Source of the DNA: Wurfbainia villosa
Taxonomy: Eukaryota > Streptophyta > Magnoliopsida > Zingiberales > Zingiberaceae
Assembly (NCBI GenBank): GCA_025175895.1
Contig: CM045998.1
Span: 13,873,153 to 13,937,152 of the forward strand
DNA: 64,000 nt
Reading direction: 5' to 3'
Shown: in pieces, positions 1 through 10,590 of the stretch
Layout: every line of letters begins with the position of its first letter
How positions within the stretch are numbered: position 1 is the stretch's first letter
Notes under the pieces: generated by a model
Seen by the model: only the letters and a program-made list of their open reading frames with translations
What the model was told of the DNA's origin: nothing
Database searches by the model: none
Program-made: the position numbers and the translations under genes

Positions 1-1059
1 AAGCCTTTATTCGATGGACTCACCGATGCATCTACAGGTATTTGATCATCCTCACCAGCAGCATCAGGATCCTCATAGTCCTCTATAGCCTCTCTAGGCA
101 CTAGAGGTGGTTCCCCATGTACCTTGGGCGGAGGTCGAGGTGCCAGCTCCATCTGCCCCTGTCCCATCTGCAGCTTCGCCAACGAGAAGTTACGAACTGA
201 TATGTAGTCGTACACCTCAGATAGCACCCTCAGCGATCCCCTGTGAATGTTGATGCCTATTGACTCTAACCATGCAGTGATGATGTGGCAATAAGACATA
301 TGCACTTTCCCTTGTACAGGGGATATGAAATGTACAATGCAATGAAACATGTTCAATGCAATGTTTATGTCTAGTCTATTATGCATGATGTACAGGAGAA
401 AGAGATGGGGAGGCCGAATCTTGGCCAGACCCCGAGTCACAATCGGAAGAAAACACTCAACAATGACCTTGTAGAGTACATTGTCAGGTGCAGATAGCTC
501 AGTAATAGGAAATAAATTCTGAGCTGGTGGACGAGGATGGCCAAAAATATGCTCATGCATGGAGTCCAAAGAGATATGGTCAAAGGGCTCGGGTAAAGGG
601 GCATCGAAGGTAGGGTAGAAAATGAAGGTGTCATCCGATGGATTACACTCAAGAAACTCCTACAATATCGCAGGAGTGAACTCTAAATCGCGTTTTGCAA
701 CGCGAGTAGTGTAGGTAGGGCCATCGTCTACCTTCTTTAAGTTCTGATAGAACTCCTTAAGGAGATCATCATTGATGGCATGTGTGCATAATACTATTTT
801 CATAAGATGATAATATGCAAATATGTCCATGACGTCACTACAGTAACGTGTAAAGAAGTCCCTATCGATGTACCTAACCAACATGGTTTGGTACAATCGT
901 GATTCAACCTCGGGTGGGTCATTTCTACGGGATCGCCTATATGAATGTAATGCAATGACATGAAATGCAAGGGCACCAATGCACGATTAGATTATAATAG
1001 ATTATAATGGAAAGAAAAAATTAGGGTTTTAGAGTAAGAAAATTTTACTTTGGCTCCAT
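1..1059 (-). pseudogene. Plant transposon-type protein (Transposase_32-like), partial, one in-frame stop
   Basis: I infer a first coding exon at 1059-1049 (11 nt, starts M-E-P-K), an intron at 1048-937 (GT at 1048, AG at 937) and a second exon from 936 to the left window edge, about 315 codons in all. The splice keeps frame and gives a basic N-terminus (MEPKRSRRNDPP). Further on, residues such as LLKEFYQNL and DLEFTPAIL resemble the plant 'putative plant transposon protein' domain (Pfam Transposase_32, named from memory). That family has no proven function. A TAG at 660-662 interrupts the frame, which is then open for 220 codons to position 1, so this is one recent nonsense change rather than long decay. 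The carboxyl end lies outside the window. It could also be a host gene or part of a larger element. The family call is moderate; the open frame is certain. Confidence 0.6.
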
Positions 1060-1260
1060 TTAGAGGGATGATGAGAGAATACTCGGATATCGCTGAAAAG
1101 GCCGCCGGAGAGTTCGCCGGAGCATTGGATCGTCGGAACCCTAACGAAAAGGGAAAAATCGCTGGAAATGAGTGGATTAGGGTTGTGAGATGAGTGAAAA
1201 TGCGAGTGGAAGAGCTTAACTACCAAACCTAACTAAACACCGGTCGGAGAAGGTAGCGGA

Positions 1261-1336
1261 CGGGAGAGAGAGGAAGAAGAAAGCGATCGATCGCGTGAAG
1301 ACGCCGAACCCTAGCGGTTCGGCATTATAAAATCGC
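1261..1336 (-). promoter_or_regulatory. Candidate promoter/leader of the minus-strand gene at 1-1059
   Basis: On the minus strand a TATA-like TTTATAAT lies near 1324-1331. It is followed by a pyrimidine-rich patch (1284-1261, TTTCTTCTTCCTCTCTCTCC), a common feature of plant core promoters and leaders. The inferred ATG is about 200 nt downstream at 1059. Two CAGTCGACTG palindromes lie just upstream at 1342-1351 and 1363-1372. The assignment rests on spacing and composition only. Confidence 0.4.
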
Positions 1337-1339
1337 GAC

Positions 1340-1830
1340 GCCAGTCGACTGATGTGTAGCATCAGTCGACTGATCGTGGCTTATGAGCGATTTTACCGAA
1401 CCGATCGATCGCTCGGCTCAAAGAATCGATCCGAGTCTTCTATGTCATGCTACAAGAATATCACGATCGAATGTTGCTCATCGGGCCGATCGATGCGATC
1501 ACCACTGATCGCTCAAGAAGCACTCGACGATGATCCTCTCGCCTCGATGAGATACCATCGATCGATGTATCCCATCACGATCGATGTGCAAAACAATGAG
1601 TCTTGGAAACATCACTCATCACCGGACGATCGTATCGCTATATGATGATCGTGATCGACAATCAGATCGATTGATCTAGATTTCGATTCTTCGAAATTCA
1701 AGATCTCGATTTCTTTATCCAACTTATTTCATTTTCTCATGTTTAATCTTGTATATCGAATATATTGATGTTATGCTTATGTTCATGTATTCGTTAATGT
1801 ATTTTGATATTTTATTTCATTTTAGCAAAC
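1340..1830. repeat. CGATCG-rich, palindrome-dense non-coding stretch
   Basis: I see no gene here. CAGTCGACTG occurs twice (1342 and 1363) and CGATCG or GATCGAT strings recur every few tens of bases up to about 1680, then the sequence turns AT-rich. The same two motifs mark the LTRs of elements B, D and F, so this is probably LTR or promoter sequence of a related element. An open frame across 1352-1645 is most likely a by-product of the CGATCG motif lacking stop codons. Confidence 0.5.
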
Positions 1831-2301
1831 ATTAACATCCAATGGTTTCAAAATCCTAACATCTCACCCTTTCTAAGTGTTGAAATACACAATCAAGGTA
1901 AAAGACTTGTATTGTGAGATGCAATCCACCCTAGGCATTCCTTCCATGCAAACACATGGTGAAACACATGAAGCATGGTAAGTACAAGACATCAAGGTGT
2001 ATGACACTTGAATATCAGTCTTGATGTAACTTCTACACCTTAAACACGCTTCTCTTGATACATTGATTCCTAAAGTGTGCCAAAGATCAAAGTGACACAC
2101 TATGACCTCTAAATCTAGATTGTGTCAATTTTATTGATTTTCATGATTTCAAAAATATATTGGCACATCCTAAAATCTTTTAGGATTAAAGCTCAAATGT
2201 ATTTCCAAGGTAACCATAACTTTGAAAATAACCTAAAGTGCCACCTTTACCATGGTTGAGTTAACTACCCATCCAATCAAGGTTGGCACATCCTAACCTA
2301 T
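1831..2301 (-). other. Element F, non-coding tract downstream of gag
   Basis: This is AT-rich with no sustained frame. On the minus strand it directly follows the gag stop at 2302. Element D likewise has about 500 bp between gag and pol. No protease, integrase or RT motif is found here or further left, so F's pol is missing. I cannot place the left end of F. Confidence 0.4.
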
Positions 2302-3948
2302 TTAACGTGAATCAATCACACTCTTTAGAACCCAAAATCTATTTGAGCTCCTAGGGTTAATTAGGTATTCCTTAGGGATAACCTCCCTAGATACCTTCCT
2401 AATGACCCTTCTAGGCTTATTAGCCTTGGTCATTTGGGTCTTGCCATGGTTGACTCTAGGGGTAACTCCCCTTGCAACCTTCTTAGTGGCTTCCCTAGGT
2501 TTCCTTGAAACCCTAGCCACTAGGCACAATCTTTGGTCAACCTTAGGGATGACTTCCCTATTGACCTTGGTCTTCCTAGACCTAGGTTTAGTTCCATAAT
2601 CAAATGGAACATTGTGATAAGTAGGCATTACTTTCTTAGACATAGGTTTGTGACTCAAACCTTGTCTCCTAGATGATTCTTGCCTCTTACACACTTTTTG
2701 TTGACTTCTAGATCCTAGAGTTTGATACTTTGACCCTTCAAATTGATTTTGCATATTTGCAAGGGTCTTTTCCAATTTCTCAATCCTTGACCTCAAGGCT
2801 TGATTTTCTAACTCTAATTGCCCAAATGATTTTTGATTAGGTTTTTGGGCATTACCATTCACCATAGACATATGTCTACCCTTATTGGGATTGATACCTA
2901 AATGGTTTTCGATTTTCTTAATTGCTTTCTTAGGAATGACATTTCTAGGGACATTAGTCCCGAATTTCTCCTTCTTTGAAATAGACCTAGAGTTATCATT
3001 CCTAGCATGCTTTGATTCATGAGTAATAGCAAAGTTATTTGAATTAATTCTAGCATGCTTTTGCTTAGAATTTAAAGAATGAGCATTATGAAAATATACC
3101 TTAGGGTTAGTCTTAGAGACTCCCCCTACTTGTGAAGCTCCCTTCTTTCTTCTAGGACATTGGCTCATATAGTGTCCTGGTTGTCGGCATTTGAAGCACA
3201 CCACGTGCTCCTTGCTCTTCTTGGTGGGGACACCGACATCCTTGACTTTTGGTGCCAGAGGAGACTTCTTAACTCTTTTCGGACACTTACTTTTGTAGTG
3301 TCCGGATTCCCTACACTCAAAGCATATTATATAATTTTTATTTACAATTGACATGCTTGAGTTACCTATGGTGGTGGTAGGTGCCAGAATTGGAGCTTCT
3401 TCATCTTGACTAGATGTCGAAGCTTCCTCTTGTTGCTCCGGAGTGGAAATTCTTTCCTCCCCCTCAATCCTAGAGGTGGAGGTGTCTTCTACTTCTTCTT
3501 CCACCGATCCGGAAGTTGACTCCTTTTCAACTTCCGATTCCTCACTTGCTCGTGAGGATGATGAACTCTCTTCATCCTCTTCCTTATCTTCTTCTACTTG
3601 TGCCAAGTGGGGCTTCTCATTAAACTTGGCTAATTTGTCCCATAGTTCCTTGGCATCAAGATATTCACCTAGCCTAGACAAAACATCATTAGATATCAAA
3701 TCTTCTAAAAGTTTTGTTACCTTGGCTTCGGTTTTGAATTTTTGCCGTTGCTCTTGAGTCCATTTCTTCAACTTGAGGACTTGTCCATTCCTATCCCGAG
3801 GAGGTTCAAAACCTTCTACGAGGATGAACCAATCCTCTATATCCATCATCAAGAATGTCTCCATTCTTGTTCTCCACGCCGAAAAGTCTTCTCGATCATA
3901 TGGCGGTGGAGTGTTGATGTCCCACCCAAGCTTGTCTTGGGATTTCAT
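2302..3948 (-). CDS. Copia gag polyprotein, two CCHC knuckles (element F)
   Basis: This is the capsid/nucleocapsid protein that packages element RNA into cytoplasmic particles. The 548-codon frame starts at ATG 3948-3946 and is unbroken. The N-terminal ~110 residues match the Copia gag fold (W25, W40 and an ELWDKL motif near residue 101). An acidic and serine-rich linker spans about residues 118-185. Two zinc knuckles follow: C209/C212/H217/C222 and C251/C254/H259/C264. A basic tail with a short coiled-coil-like stretch (near residue 380) ends the protein. Most Copia gags carry one knuckle, so two is worth noting. The start lies just downstream of the primer-binding site, as expected. No pol frame follows. 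Confidence 0.88.
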   Translation of the reverse strand: MKSQDKLGWDINTPPPYDREDFSAWRTRMETFLMMDIEDWFILVEGFEPPRDRNGQVLKLKKWTQEQRQKFKTEAKVTKLLEDLISNDVLSRLGEYLDAKELWDKLAKFNEKPHLAQVEEDKEEDEESSSSSRASEESEVEKESTSGSVEEEVEDTSTSRIEGEERISTPEQQEEASTSSQDEEAPILAPTTTIGNSSMSIVNKNYIICFECRESGHYKSKCPKRVKKSPLAPKVKDVGVPTKKSKEHVVCFKCRQPGHYMSQCPRRKKGASQVGGVSKTNPKVYFHNAHSLNSKQKHARINSNNFAITHESKHARNDNSRSISKKEKFGTNVPRNVIPKKAIKKIENHLGINPNKGRHMSMVNGNAQKPNQKSFGQLELENQALRSRIEKLEKTLANMQNQFEGSKYQTLGSRSQQKVCKRQESSRRQGLSHKPMSKKVMPTYHNVPFDYGTKPRSRKTKVNREVIPKVDQRLCLVARVSRKPREATKKVARGVTPRVNHGKTQMTKANKPRRVIRKVSREVIPKEYLINPRSSNRFWVLKSVIDSR

Positions 3949-4000
3949 CTTGTTCCTCTAGCGTCTTAACTCCGGGTTGTTAATCCGTAGAAGAGCCCCG

Positions 4001-4015
4001 GACTCTGATACCAAT
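4001..4015 (-). other. Primer-binding site of element F (initiator-Met tRNA)
   Basis: The minus strand reads ATTGGTATCAGAGTC immediately inside the LTR end, complementary to the 3' end of plant initiator-Met tRNA. The LTR terminus is CTATA where CA is usual, apparently a point change. This site fixes the minus orientation of F and the LTR boundary at 4016. Confidence 0.85.
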
Positions 4016-5462
4016 TATAGGATATTTGAAGCCGCTAGAGGGGGATGAATAGCGTCGTGTTTGTTAGAGAACGAAATTCGATCATGGTTGTCTCTACAAT
4101 TTCGTTAGCACGCAGAGGAATAGTAATGAAAGCAATAATGAAATAAACAAACACGCAAACACAAATATTTAACGTGGTTCGGAACCAAACGGTTCCTACT
4201 CCACGGATTGGGTTCGTACGAACCCTAGCGATGCCAATCACACACCACTATGATAATCACTCCTTCTCGACACAAGTCGGAGGCGGAGAAACCCCTTACA
4301 ATGTGATTACAACAATAATTTAAATACAACAAGAAAATACAATATGAAATACAACAAGAGAAGTAAAGAACACTTTACAAAAGCTCTTTGGAAGCTTGCT
4401 TGTTGATTGCCTTGGACTAGCACTTGAAGGCCTTGATTTGCAGCAGCAAATCGCTTCAAAACATCCAAGAAAACTGATGCCTTTTCTTCCATCACGAGCT
4501 CCTTTGATCACCGATCGCCGACCATCACGACCGATCACACGCTTTGTGAGACAACGGTGTAATCCACGCTGGAAAAATCCAACGGGTAGGACATTAGTCG
4601 ACTGATAATACACATCAGTCGACTGATGAAGCATCACTCGACTGCTTATCCCAGCGGTCGAGTGAGACTCCATTCTGTGCTCTAAAATCCGAGCATCAGT
4701 CGACTGCTCACAAGATTAGTCGACTGCTCGTCCAATCAGTCGACTGCTCATCTATGACAGTCGACTGCTGGGGCAATTTCCGCAGTCAAACCCTAGTTGA
4801 CTACGCCAGTTGACTTCCACATGACATCAGTCGACTGACACACCTCAAACATGAGGTTTTAGACAAGTATAGTGCCCCCATACTTGCTAGACCACCCTTA
4901 GCCTAGACCTAAGCCTTCTAGCCACCTCCATCAGCCTTACGCCTCTCGCCCTCCAAGTCATCCATGACTTGTTCATCCATCGCGCTAGCCTTCAGGTGCT
5001 TCCATCGGCTATGTCATGCTAACGGTGTCTACACCGCCAAGGCACATTGGACTTACGCCGCCAAGACTCCCGCTTGGACTTTACGCCGCCAAAACCAAAC
5101 CCCTTGGACTTCTCATGTGCCAAGACTCAAGCTTGGACTTTCCCTTGCCAACACATGTTGGACTTTCCATGCCAAGACCCATGCTTGGACTTTCCCAAAT
5201 GCCAAGTGTCCCACTTGGACTTTCCATGCCAAGTACCCATGACTTGGACTTTCCATAACCACATGGTCAACCCTAGTCAACCATCAAAGTCTCCCTCGAG
5301 TCCAGTTAACATAACCCGAGTTGATTGTATAAACAATCTTCCCAATTTATCAACAGACATTGATGTCAAACATTAATGTCAACTTACTTTGTCAAACATC
5401 AAAACATCTCTCGAGTCAAACTCGAGTCTGGTCAATCGTAACCTGGGCCGATTGCACTAACA
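4016..5462 (-). repeat. LTR of element F
   Basis: About 1.45 kb, starting TGTTAGTGCAATC at 5462 and ending CTATA at 4016 on the minus strand. It is flanked by a polypurine tract on one side and a primer-binding site on the other. It holds five CAGTCGACTG palindromes (4616, 4697, 4737, 4758, 4828) and two TAGTCGACTG variants (4595, 4717). It also holds an array of CTTGG...CCAAG short inverted repeats at about 5070-5250. Open frames across that array are repeat artefacts. Confidence 0.85.
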
Positions 5463-5480
5463 ATCTCCCCCTTTTTGATG
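5463..5480 (-). other. Polypurine tract embedded between two LTR copies (element F)
   Basis: The minus strand reads CATCAAAAAGGGGGAGAT directly before the LTR start, nearly identical to the tracts of elements B and D. A polypurine tract primes plus-strand synthesis and normally lies just inside the 3' LTR. Here LTR sequence resumes right above it at 5481, which marks a deletion junction. Confidence 0.75.
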
Positions 5481-5782
5481 GACTTTCCATGCCAAGACCC
5501 ATGCTTGGACTTTCCCAAATGCCAAGTGTCCCACTTGGACTTTCCATGCCAAGTACCCATGACTTGGACTTTCCATAACCACATGGTCAACCCTAGTCAA
5601 CCATCAAAGTCTCCCTCGAGTCCAGTTAACATAACCCGAGTTGATTGTATAAACAATCTTCCCAATTTATCAACATACATTGATGTCAAACATTAATGCC
5701 AACTTACTTTGTCAAACATCAAAACATCTCTCGAGTCAAACTCGAGTCTGGTCAATCATAACCTGGGCCGATTGCACCAACA
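5481..5782 (-). repeat. Partial second LTR copy of element F (302 bp)
   Basis: This repeats 5161-5462 almost base for base, offset by exactly 320 bp, and ends in the terminus CCAACA at 5782. It is the outer end of another LTR joined to the polypurine tract. The likeliest origin is unequal recombination to a tandem LTR-internal-LTR array, followed by deletion of everything between. Confidence 0.85.
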
Positions 5783-7617
5783 CTAGGTATACCTGACGAA
5801 TAACACGTAGCGGAAAGGGCATCAACCTTAGCGACCCTCGCAAGTTTTTCCTCTATCCAAGTCCACACCAAGTATTGTCGGGATAGCTTCTCAAGCTACG
5901 TGCCCCATCTTCACGAGAGATACTAGTCTCGCATCGAAGACGTTGTGATTGAGAGATGATCACAAAACAAGTTTCACAAACTTGTCTTTTCGGGAAGAGT
6001 CGACCAATCAAATTGGTCTTTTACAGCTTTGTGGTCGGCGACTGCAAGGGCCAGCGGCTGGGCTGCTGGCCGGAGGATGGCCAACGACTAGTGGCTGACC
6101 GACAACTGGAGGAAGAGGGGTGGCCAAGCTTGGGCAACGACAACTAGATTGGATGATGCATAAGCAAGGAGAAGAAGAGAAAGCGGCTAGGGTTTCACAA
6201 ACCTTAACTCGTCCATGAAATTTGTCTCAACCCTCTTACTTATAGAGAACGTGTTTCTTGACCATCAAGAAAACTTCTCTCAATGGTTATTGGTTCACAA
6301 TCAAAACTTGTTAACCTGCTCCATTAATTTAAGTTAAAATAAACCAAACGGCATTGGTCTATTTTAAGTTAAAATAAACCAAACCAATTTTGGTTCATTC
6401 ATTTAAAACAAACCAAACCCCTTTGGTTTATTTTCCACCATTGGATTAGAACCAAACCATTTTGGTTCATCATGTCTTCAAAAGACTCGACCCTTTCATG
6501 CTCGCTCCTTGTTTGGTCGAACCAAACCAAGTCTCTCTCAATCTGAGAATTCCATTCTCAAGCTCAATTTAAATCCTTCGAATAACACTCGTAGTGCGTG
6601 TGACCAAATAGGTTCCCAGTTTATGTTGGTCATCTATAATTAATCATTAATTATAGAATGATCATGAGTGACACCTAGTAGTATATCGTGATCCCCAATT
6701 AATCAGAAAATCAATGGTTGACCCCAGGACAACTTCTGAAACCTTTAAGCAGCTACAGTGAATCGTGCCCCGTTCCCTTCACTCATCTTATACCCACTTG
6801 GTTCAGGATATGGTCCGTGTTAGTCCCCACTAGGCTGACTGCGTCACACATAGCCTAAGTATAATTTCCTCGTCCTGCGGATTCTAGTTACTGCACATGT
6901 ATCCAAGAGTACCATATTCTAAACATGTAATGCTTTGGCTAAAAACTTTAGTAACAATCAAACGAGTGGCCACAGGGTATACATCTCCTCGCAAGGAGTG
7001 ATGAATCCTTTGTAGGATATTCAAATACCTTCGGACACTTCAATTTATACCCAATCATCTCGTGTCCACATCTCCTCGGAGATGCTTACTCAAGATGTCA
7101 AAACATAAGTCTCCATGACCAAGATGACTTGAACACCGCAAGTCGAAGGAACATCGCACTTAAGCTGCAGTAAGAACTTCATTGACATATCTGTATATGC
7201 AGAGAACTATATAAAGTCTTACAGCTGGTCACTCTAATGAACTAGTTACAATAACTAGCATCCACGGTTAACTCCGGACATCCCAATGTCTCCAGCCAGT
7301 GAGAAACAATTGCTTGGATAAACCAAAGAGTATAACTTATGCTAGTCTCAACAGAATTTATGGCGTCTGAATGCATCAATTCATCGACTAGGGATAATTC
7401 CAATACATCACAATTACACATGTAGAGATACTCACTAGTTGTGATCCAATCACAAATTCTCTCATGATGTGAATCGTATTGTGGGCATTCAATAAATGAG
7501 TCTAAGATCCAATCAAATACATGAACATATACACTCAAATAGTGAATCTTCATTTATCAAATAAATGGTACAACCATAAGGCGATTGTCATAGGACACCT
7601 CTCATATATAACTAATA
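5783..7617 (-). repeat. Left (3') LTR of element E, outer end cut off by element F
   Basis: This aligns in blocks with 41740-42767: the CTAGGTATACCTGACG start, the block from about 6732 matching 41880 onward, and the end at ACTAATA, where the other copy has ATTAACA. Relative to this copy the right LTR lacks two internal blocks (about 75 bp and about 750 bp). Roughly the first 180 bp of this LTR are missing because F lies there. I see no gene in it. A run near 6340-6540 repeats AACCAAACC/TTGGTT strings. Confidence 0.75.
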
Positions 7618-8064
7618 AACTCCCACTTGGCCTAATGCCAATCACCACGGTATCCAATACCATAAGCTCTAACATGACCCTCAAACTTACTTTGAGGTAA
7701 GACCTTAGTTAAAGGGTCCGCTAAGTTCCTTTCAGTTGGAATCTTCTCAATTTGTATTTCCTTTCTACTGATGATCTCTATGATCAGATGATAGCGGCGA
7801 AGCACATGTTTGGATCGTTGATGAGACCTTGGCTCTTTTGCCTGTGCAATTGCTCTATTGTTGTCGCAGTAGACTAGTATTGCTTCAACAATGGTTGGAA
7901 CCACACCAAGTTTAGAGACGAACTTCTTGATCCAAACTGCTTCCTTTGCTGCTTCCTAAGCTACAATATATTCTGCCTCGGTGGTAGAATCCACTACAGT
8001 GTCTTGCTTGGAACTTTTCCAACTTATTTCGCCTCCATTCAAGGTGAATATGTACCCATGCTGA
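7618..8064 (-). pseudogene. RNase H C-terminal part of Copia element E
   Basis: The minus-strand frame carries the Copia RNase H signature STTEAEYI, then a TAG where S/A is usual (7957 region), then EAAKEAVW, a YCDNN motif and the terminal NLADPLTK. It stops just inside the LTR. A polypurine tract (AAGTGGGAGTT) lies at 7618-7631. The upstream part of the same frame resumes at 39104 on the far side of element A, and frame and sense match across the GCTGA duplication. The protein is inactive. Confidence 0.8.
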
Positions 8065-9469
8065 TGAAGGGAGGAAACTTCGCTTCCCACTTCAACTCGG
8101 TCGCTTGTTCAAGGCAATCCCGTCTATGTCCCCGGATAAAAAAATTTATCCTTGACAAAGATGGATTACCCAAGCAACCGTTCCATCGTCGTGCTATTCG
8201 ATTAGAGTGGTCACTTGAACAAACTTGTTGTTCAAGGAACCTACCTCTATTCTTCGAATAGCCACGGAATAAACGATGTACGGATCATCGATTTTTGTGT
8301 TTGTATTCGGGGTCCAAGTAAATTAGCCACATAACAAAGTAAACAACCATATACATAATACAAAAGAACACTAATCAAAATAAACAAGATTATACCTCTT
8401 GTTATATCTCTTGATCTTCTATTGTATGTCCTTCCTCCTTTTGGACGTCATGTGTATGACGATCTTCCAAAAGTCGAAGCCTCCTAGATCACGTTCTTCC
8501 CTTCCTTGCTCGCTCCGAACGAAGGGAAGAATGAAACAAAACTCTTCTCCTATCTAGGACCGGCCACCAAGTCAATGAACTTGATGTTGCCACCGGCCAA
8601 GGAGGAGAACGAAGAGTATAGGCGCCGGCCAAAAGCTCCAAGGGAAGAGACCCTAGCTCTTGCCACTGGCCAAGGAGGAGAGAAAGAGGATTGGGACGCC
8701 GGCCAAGGATGAGAGGAAGAAGAGAGGCGTCGGCCAAAACCCTAGGAAGAAGGGAAAGTCTTGCCGCCCAAGGTTTCTCCAAACCCTAGCCACCCAATGC
8801 CTCTCTAAGCCCTAGCCGCCCAAAACCCTAATCTCCCTTGATATTCTTGCCGCCCACCCCTTAAGCCTCCTTTTATAGAGCTAGGCTTAAGCCTCCTTTT
8901 AATATCCACCGTCGGATTTAGGGATTTAATCTCAACCGTCGGATCTAGGGATTTAATCTCAACCGTCGGATTTAGAGATTTAATCTCCACTATCGGATTT
9001 AAAGATTTAATCTCCACCATTGGATCTAGAGATTTAATCTCCACTATCGGATCTAGAGTTTCATTTTCCATCATAGGATCTAGGCTCCATGAGGGTTTTA
9101 ATAGGCTACAATAGGGACCATGAGGAGGAGTTGGATCTTGGCCACCTAATGGATCAAGCCCACATAAAGTCCGATCCATTAATGATAATCCATTCCACTA
9201 GAGGATTATCATTGATCTACCTTACCAACCCCCATAAGTTAATATGGGCTCCATATATTATTTGTACATATATCTCTCCGTGTTTAAGATCTCGAATGTC
9301 CGTCGATTAATTAATTTACTGATAATTAATTAATTAACATCTAACTCCATGAGTAGTACCACTCAACCTTATCATCATGCCGGACCAAGTCCACCTGCAG
9401 GGTTTACATGATGAACCTTATGAGCTCCTCAAGGGGACATCATCATCCTAATATATAGGACACGATTTC
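8065..9469 (-). repeat. Left (3') LTR of element A, first part
   Basis: It starts TGAAGGGAGGAAAC and matches 37181 onward almost base for base. Element D interrupts it after ATTTC (9465-9469). On the minus strand a TATA box (CTATAAAAGG) lies at about 8871-8880. The 27-bp tandem repeats at 8897-9085 lie upstream of that box in transcription sense, in the U3 position. Reading frames in this segment occur in both LTRs because they are copies, not genes. Confidence 0.9.
8897..9085. repeat. 27-bp tandem repeat, about 7 copies (left LTR of A)
   Basis: Unit approximately ATTTAATCTCCACCGTCGG + ATCTAGAG, with substitutions between copies and a diverged last copy. The copies lie end to end without spacers. 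The right LTR has the same number (38012-38190). It sits upstream of the TATA box on the minus strand, so an enhancer-type role is possible. Confidence 0.85.
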
Positions 9470-10588
9470 TGTTGGTGCAGTAGGCACCTAAGTCGAACCT
9501 GGGTTTTGATTATAGCAAACGATACAAAGTTAAGCTCATATCGTTATCTCACGAGCTGAATTGAGTGTGCAGAAGATTGATATAGCTGGAGCTGAAGGCT
9601 AGCGACACCCGGAGAAAGCCGCGGTGGTCGGGCGACACTCGAGTGACTTCGGAGGGAGCCGAAGGAATTGAGTGGAAGGCCGAAAGCAAAAGCAACACGT
9701 AAGTATCGAGGTAAGCTCGTGTGTGCGAGCATAAGTGAGGTCGTATCCTCCTTACGGGGATGATCTTAAGCGTAGATCCGACCGGAGACATCCCATCGAT
9801 GGTCCAGGTCGAGATCGGACGGTCGAAGGCCGTCGAAATAATGCTTTCTTTGAGCTAACTTTGCCCTGCAGCTAGCATCACGATCGGCTTGAGGACTCGA
9901 TCGAGCCACAAACAATGATCGCTAAAGCTCAAGATCGATCGATGTCGCCATCACGATCGATGATGGCCATCAGTCGACTGATGGTCAATGATCAGATTCG
10001 AGGAGTCAAGGCTTATCACCCCATTTCAAGGAGTTTTTGTGTCCATTTGTGATTGGTTGAAGACCCATTCGATGAGGGGCTTAAAGGCTATAAAAGGAGG
10101 GCTTGTCCTAGGGTTTTTCAAAAATTAAAAAGCTTCCAAGTGCTTCCGATATGCTCCGACTCTCCGATATCCCTACGACGAAGCGCTGCCGAGACGACGA
10201 CTAGAGCTTCAACCTCCATCCCTTGAAGTCTTCGGTAACGAAAGTTTGAATCATATTTTAGTTTATAAGTTGTTCTTATTTCGAGCTTTAAATCATATCA
10301 AGGAGAGGGGGAGTGTCCCTCTACCTTGAGCTTTTATCATCTTGTGTATCCGTCTAACTCCTACCTCCAACGAGGAGGAGCTTTTTTAGTAGATTGCCCT
10401 CCGTACGTGGTCAAGGACCACTAGGGCCTTGGAGTAGTAGCCTTCGGCTACGAACCAAGTAAAACCTTTGTGTCTATTGTCCTTTATTTTTGTTTATTTT
10501 TTCGCTGTGTATATTTGTTTTGAAACGATTTCGAAAGAAAATTTTCTATCGCTATTCACCCCCCTCTAGCGATCCGATCGATCCAACA
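9470..10588 (+). repeat. 5' LTR of element D
   Basis: It starts TGTTGGTGCAGTAGG and ends GATCCAACA. A TATA box (CTATAAAAGG) at about 10088 is followed by a leader-like tract. CGATCGATC strings and one CAGTCGACTG (9971) lie at 9890-9990, upstream of the box. That short stretch is the only part that differs strongly from the 3' LTR. Confidence 0.93.
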
Positions 10589-10590
10589 AT

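Larger units (their letters stand above)
2302..5782 (-). mobile_element. Copia element F (gag-only, SIRE-like), left end undefined
   Basis: On the minus strand this reads: partial LTR (5782-5481), polypurine tract (5480-5463), full LTR (5462-4016), primer-binding site (4015-4001), gag (3948-2302). The right terminus CCAACA at 5782 abuts CTAGGTATACC. The same string follows AATTACA in the other LTR of element E (near 41736), so F inserted into E's left LTR. No pol and no left LTR are recognisable, so F is a truncated copy. Its intact gag suggests moderate age. The left boundary given is only the end of gag. Confidence 0.75.

Noticed and set aside
437..652. Minus-strand 71-residue frame next to the transposon-type gene
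   Set aside because: It lies in another frame of the long open reading frame that continues from the gene at 1-1059.
660..662. The TAG as part of an intron boundary
   Set aside because: TTGTAG could be an acceptor, but no good donor leaves the flanking conserved-looking frame intact, and the frame reads smoothly across the stop. A nonsense change is simpler.
1352..1645. Plus-strand frame of 97 residues
   Set aside because: It is rich in R, S, D and I from CGATCG repeats and has no domain. It is probably open by composition alone.
5016..5696. Several plus-strand frames of 70-110 residues with repeated LDFPC-type strings
   Set aside because: They translate the CTTGGACTTT repeat array of F's LTR and recur in the duplicated LTR piece. 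They are repeat artefacts.
8897..9085. Evenly spaced 27-bp repeats resembling a CRISPR array
   Set aside because: The units are contiguous with no unique spacers, lie in an LTR and are duplicated in the partner LTR. Plant nuclear DNA has no CRISPR loci.
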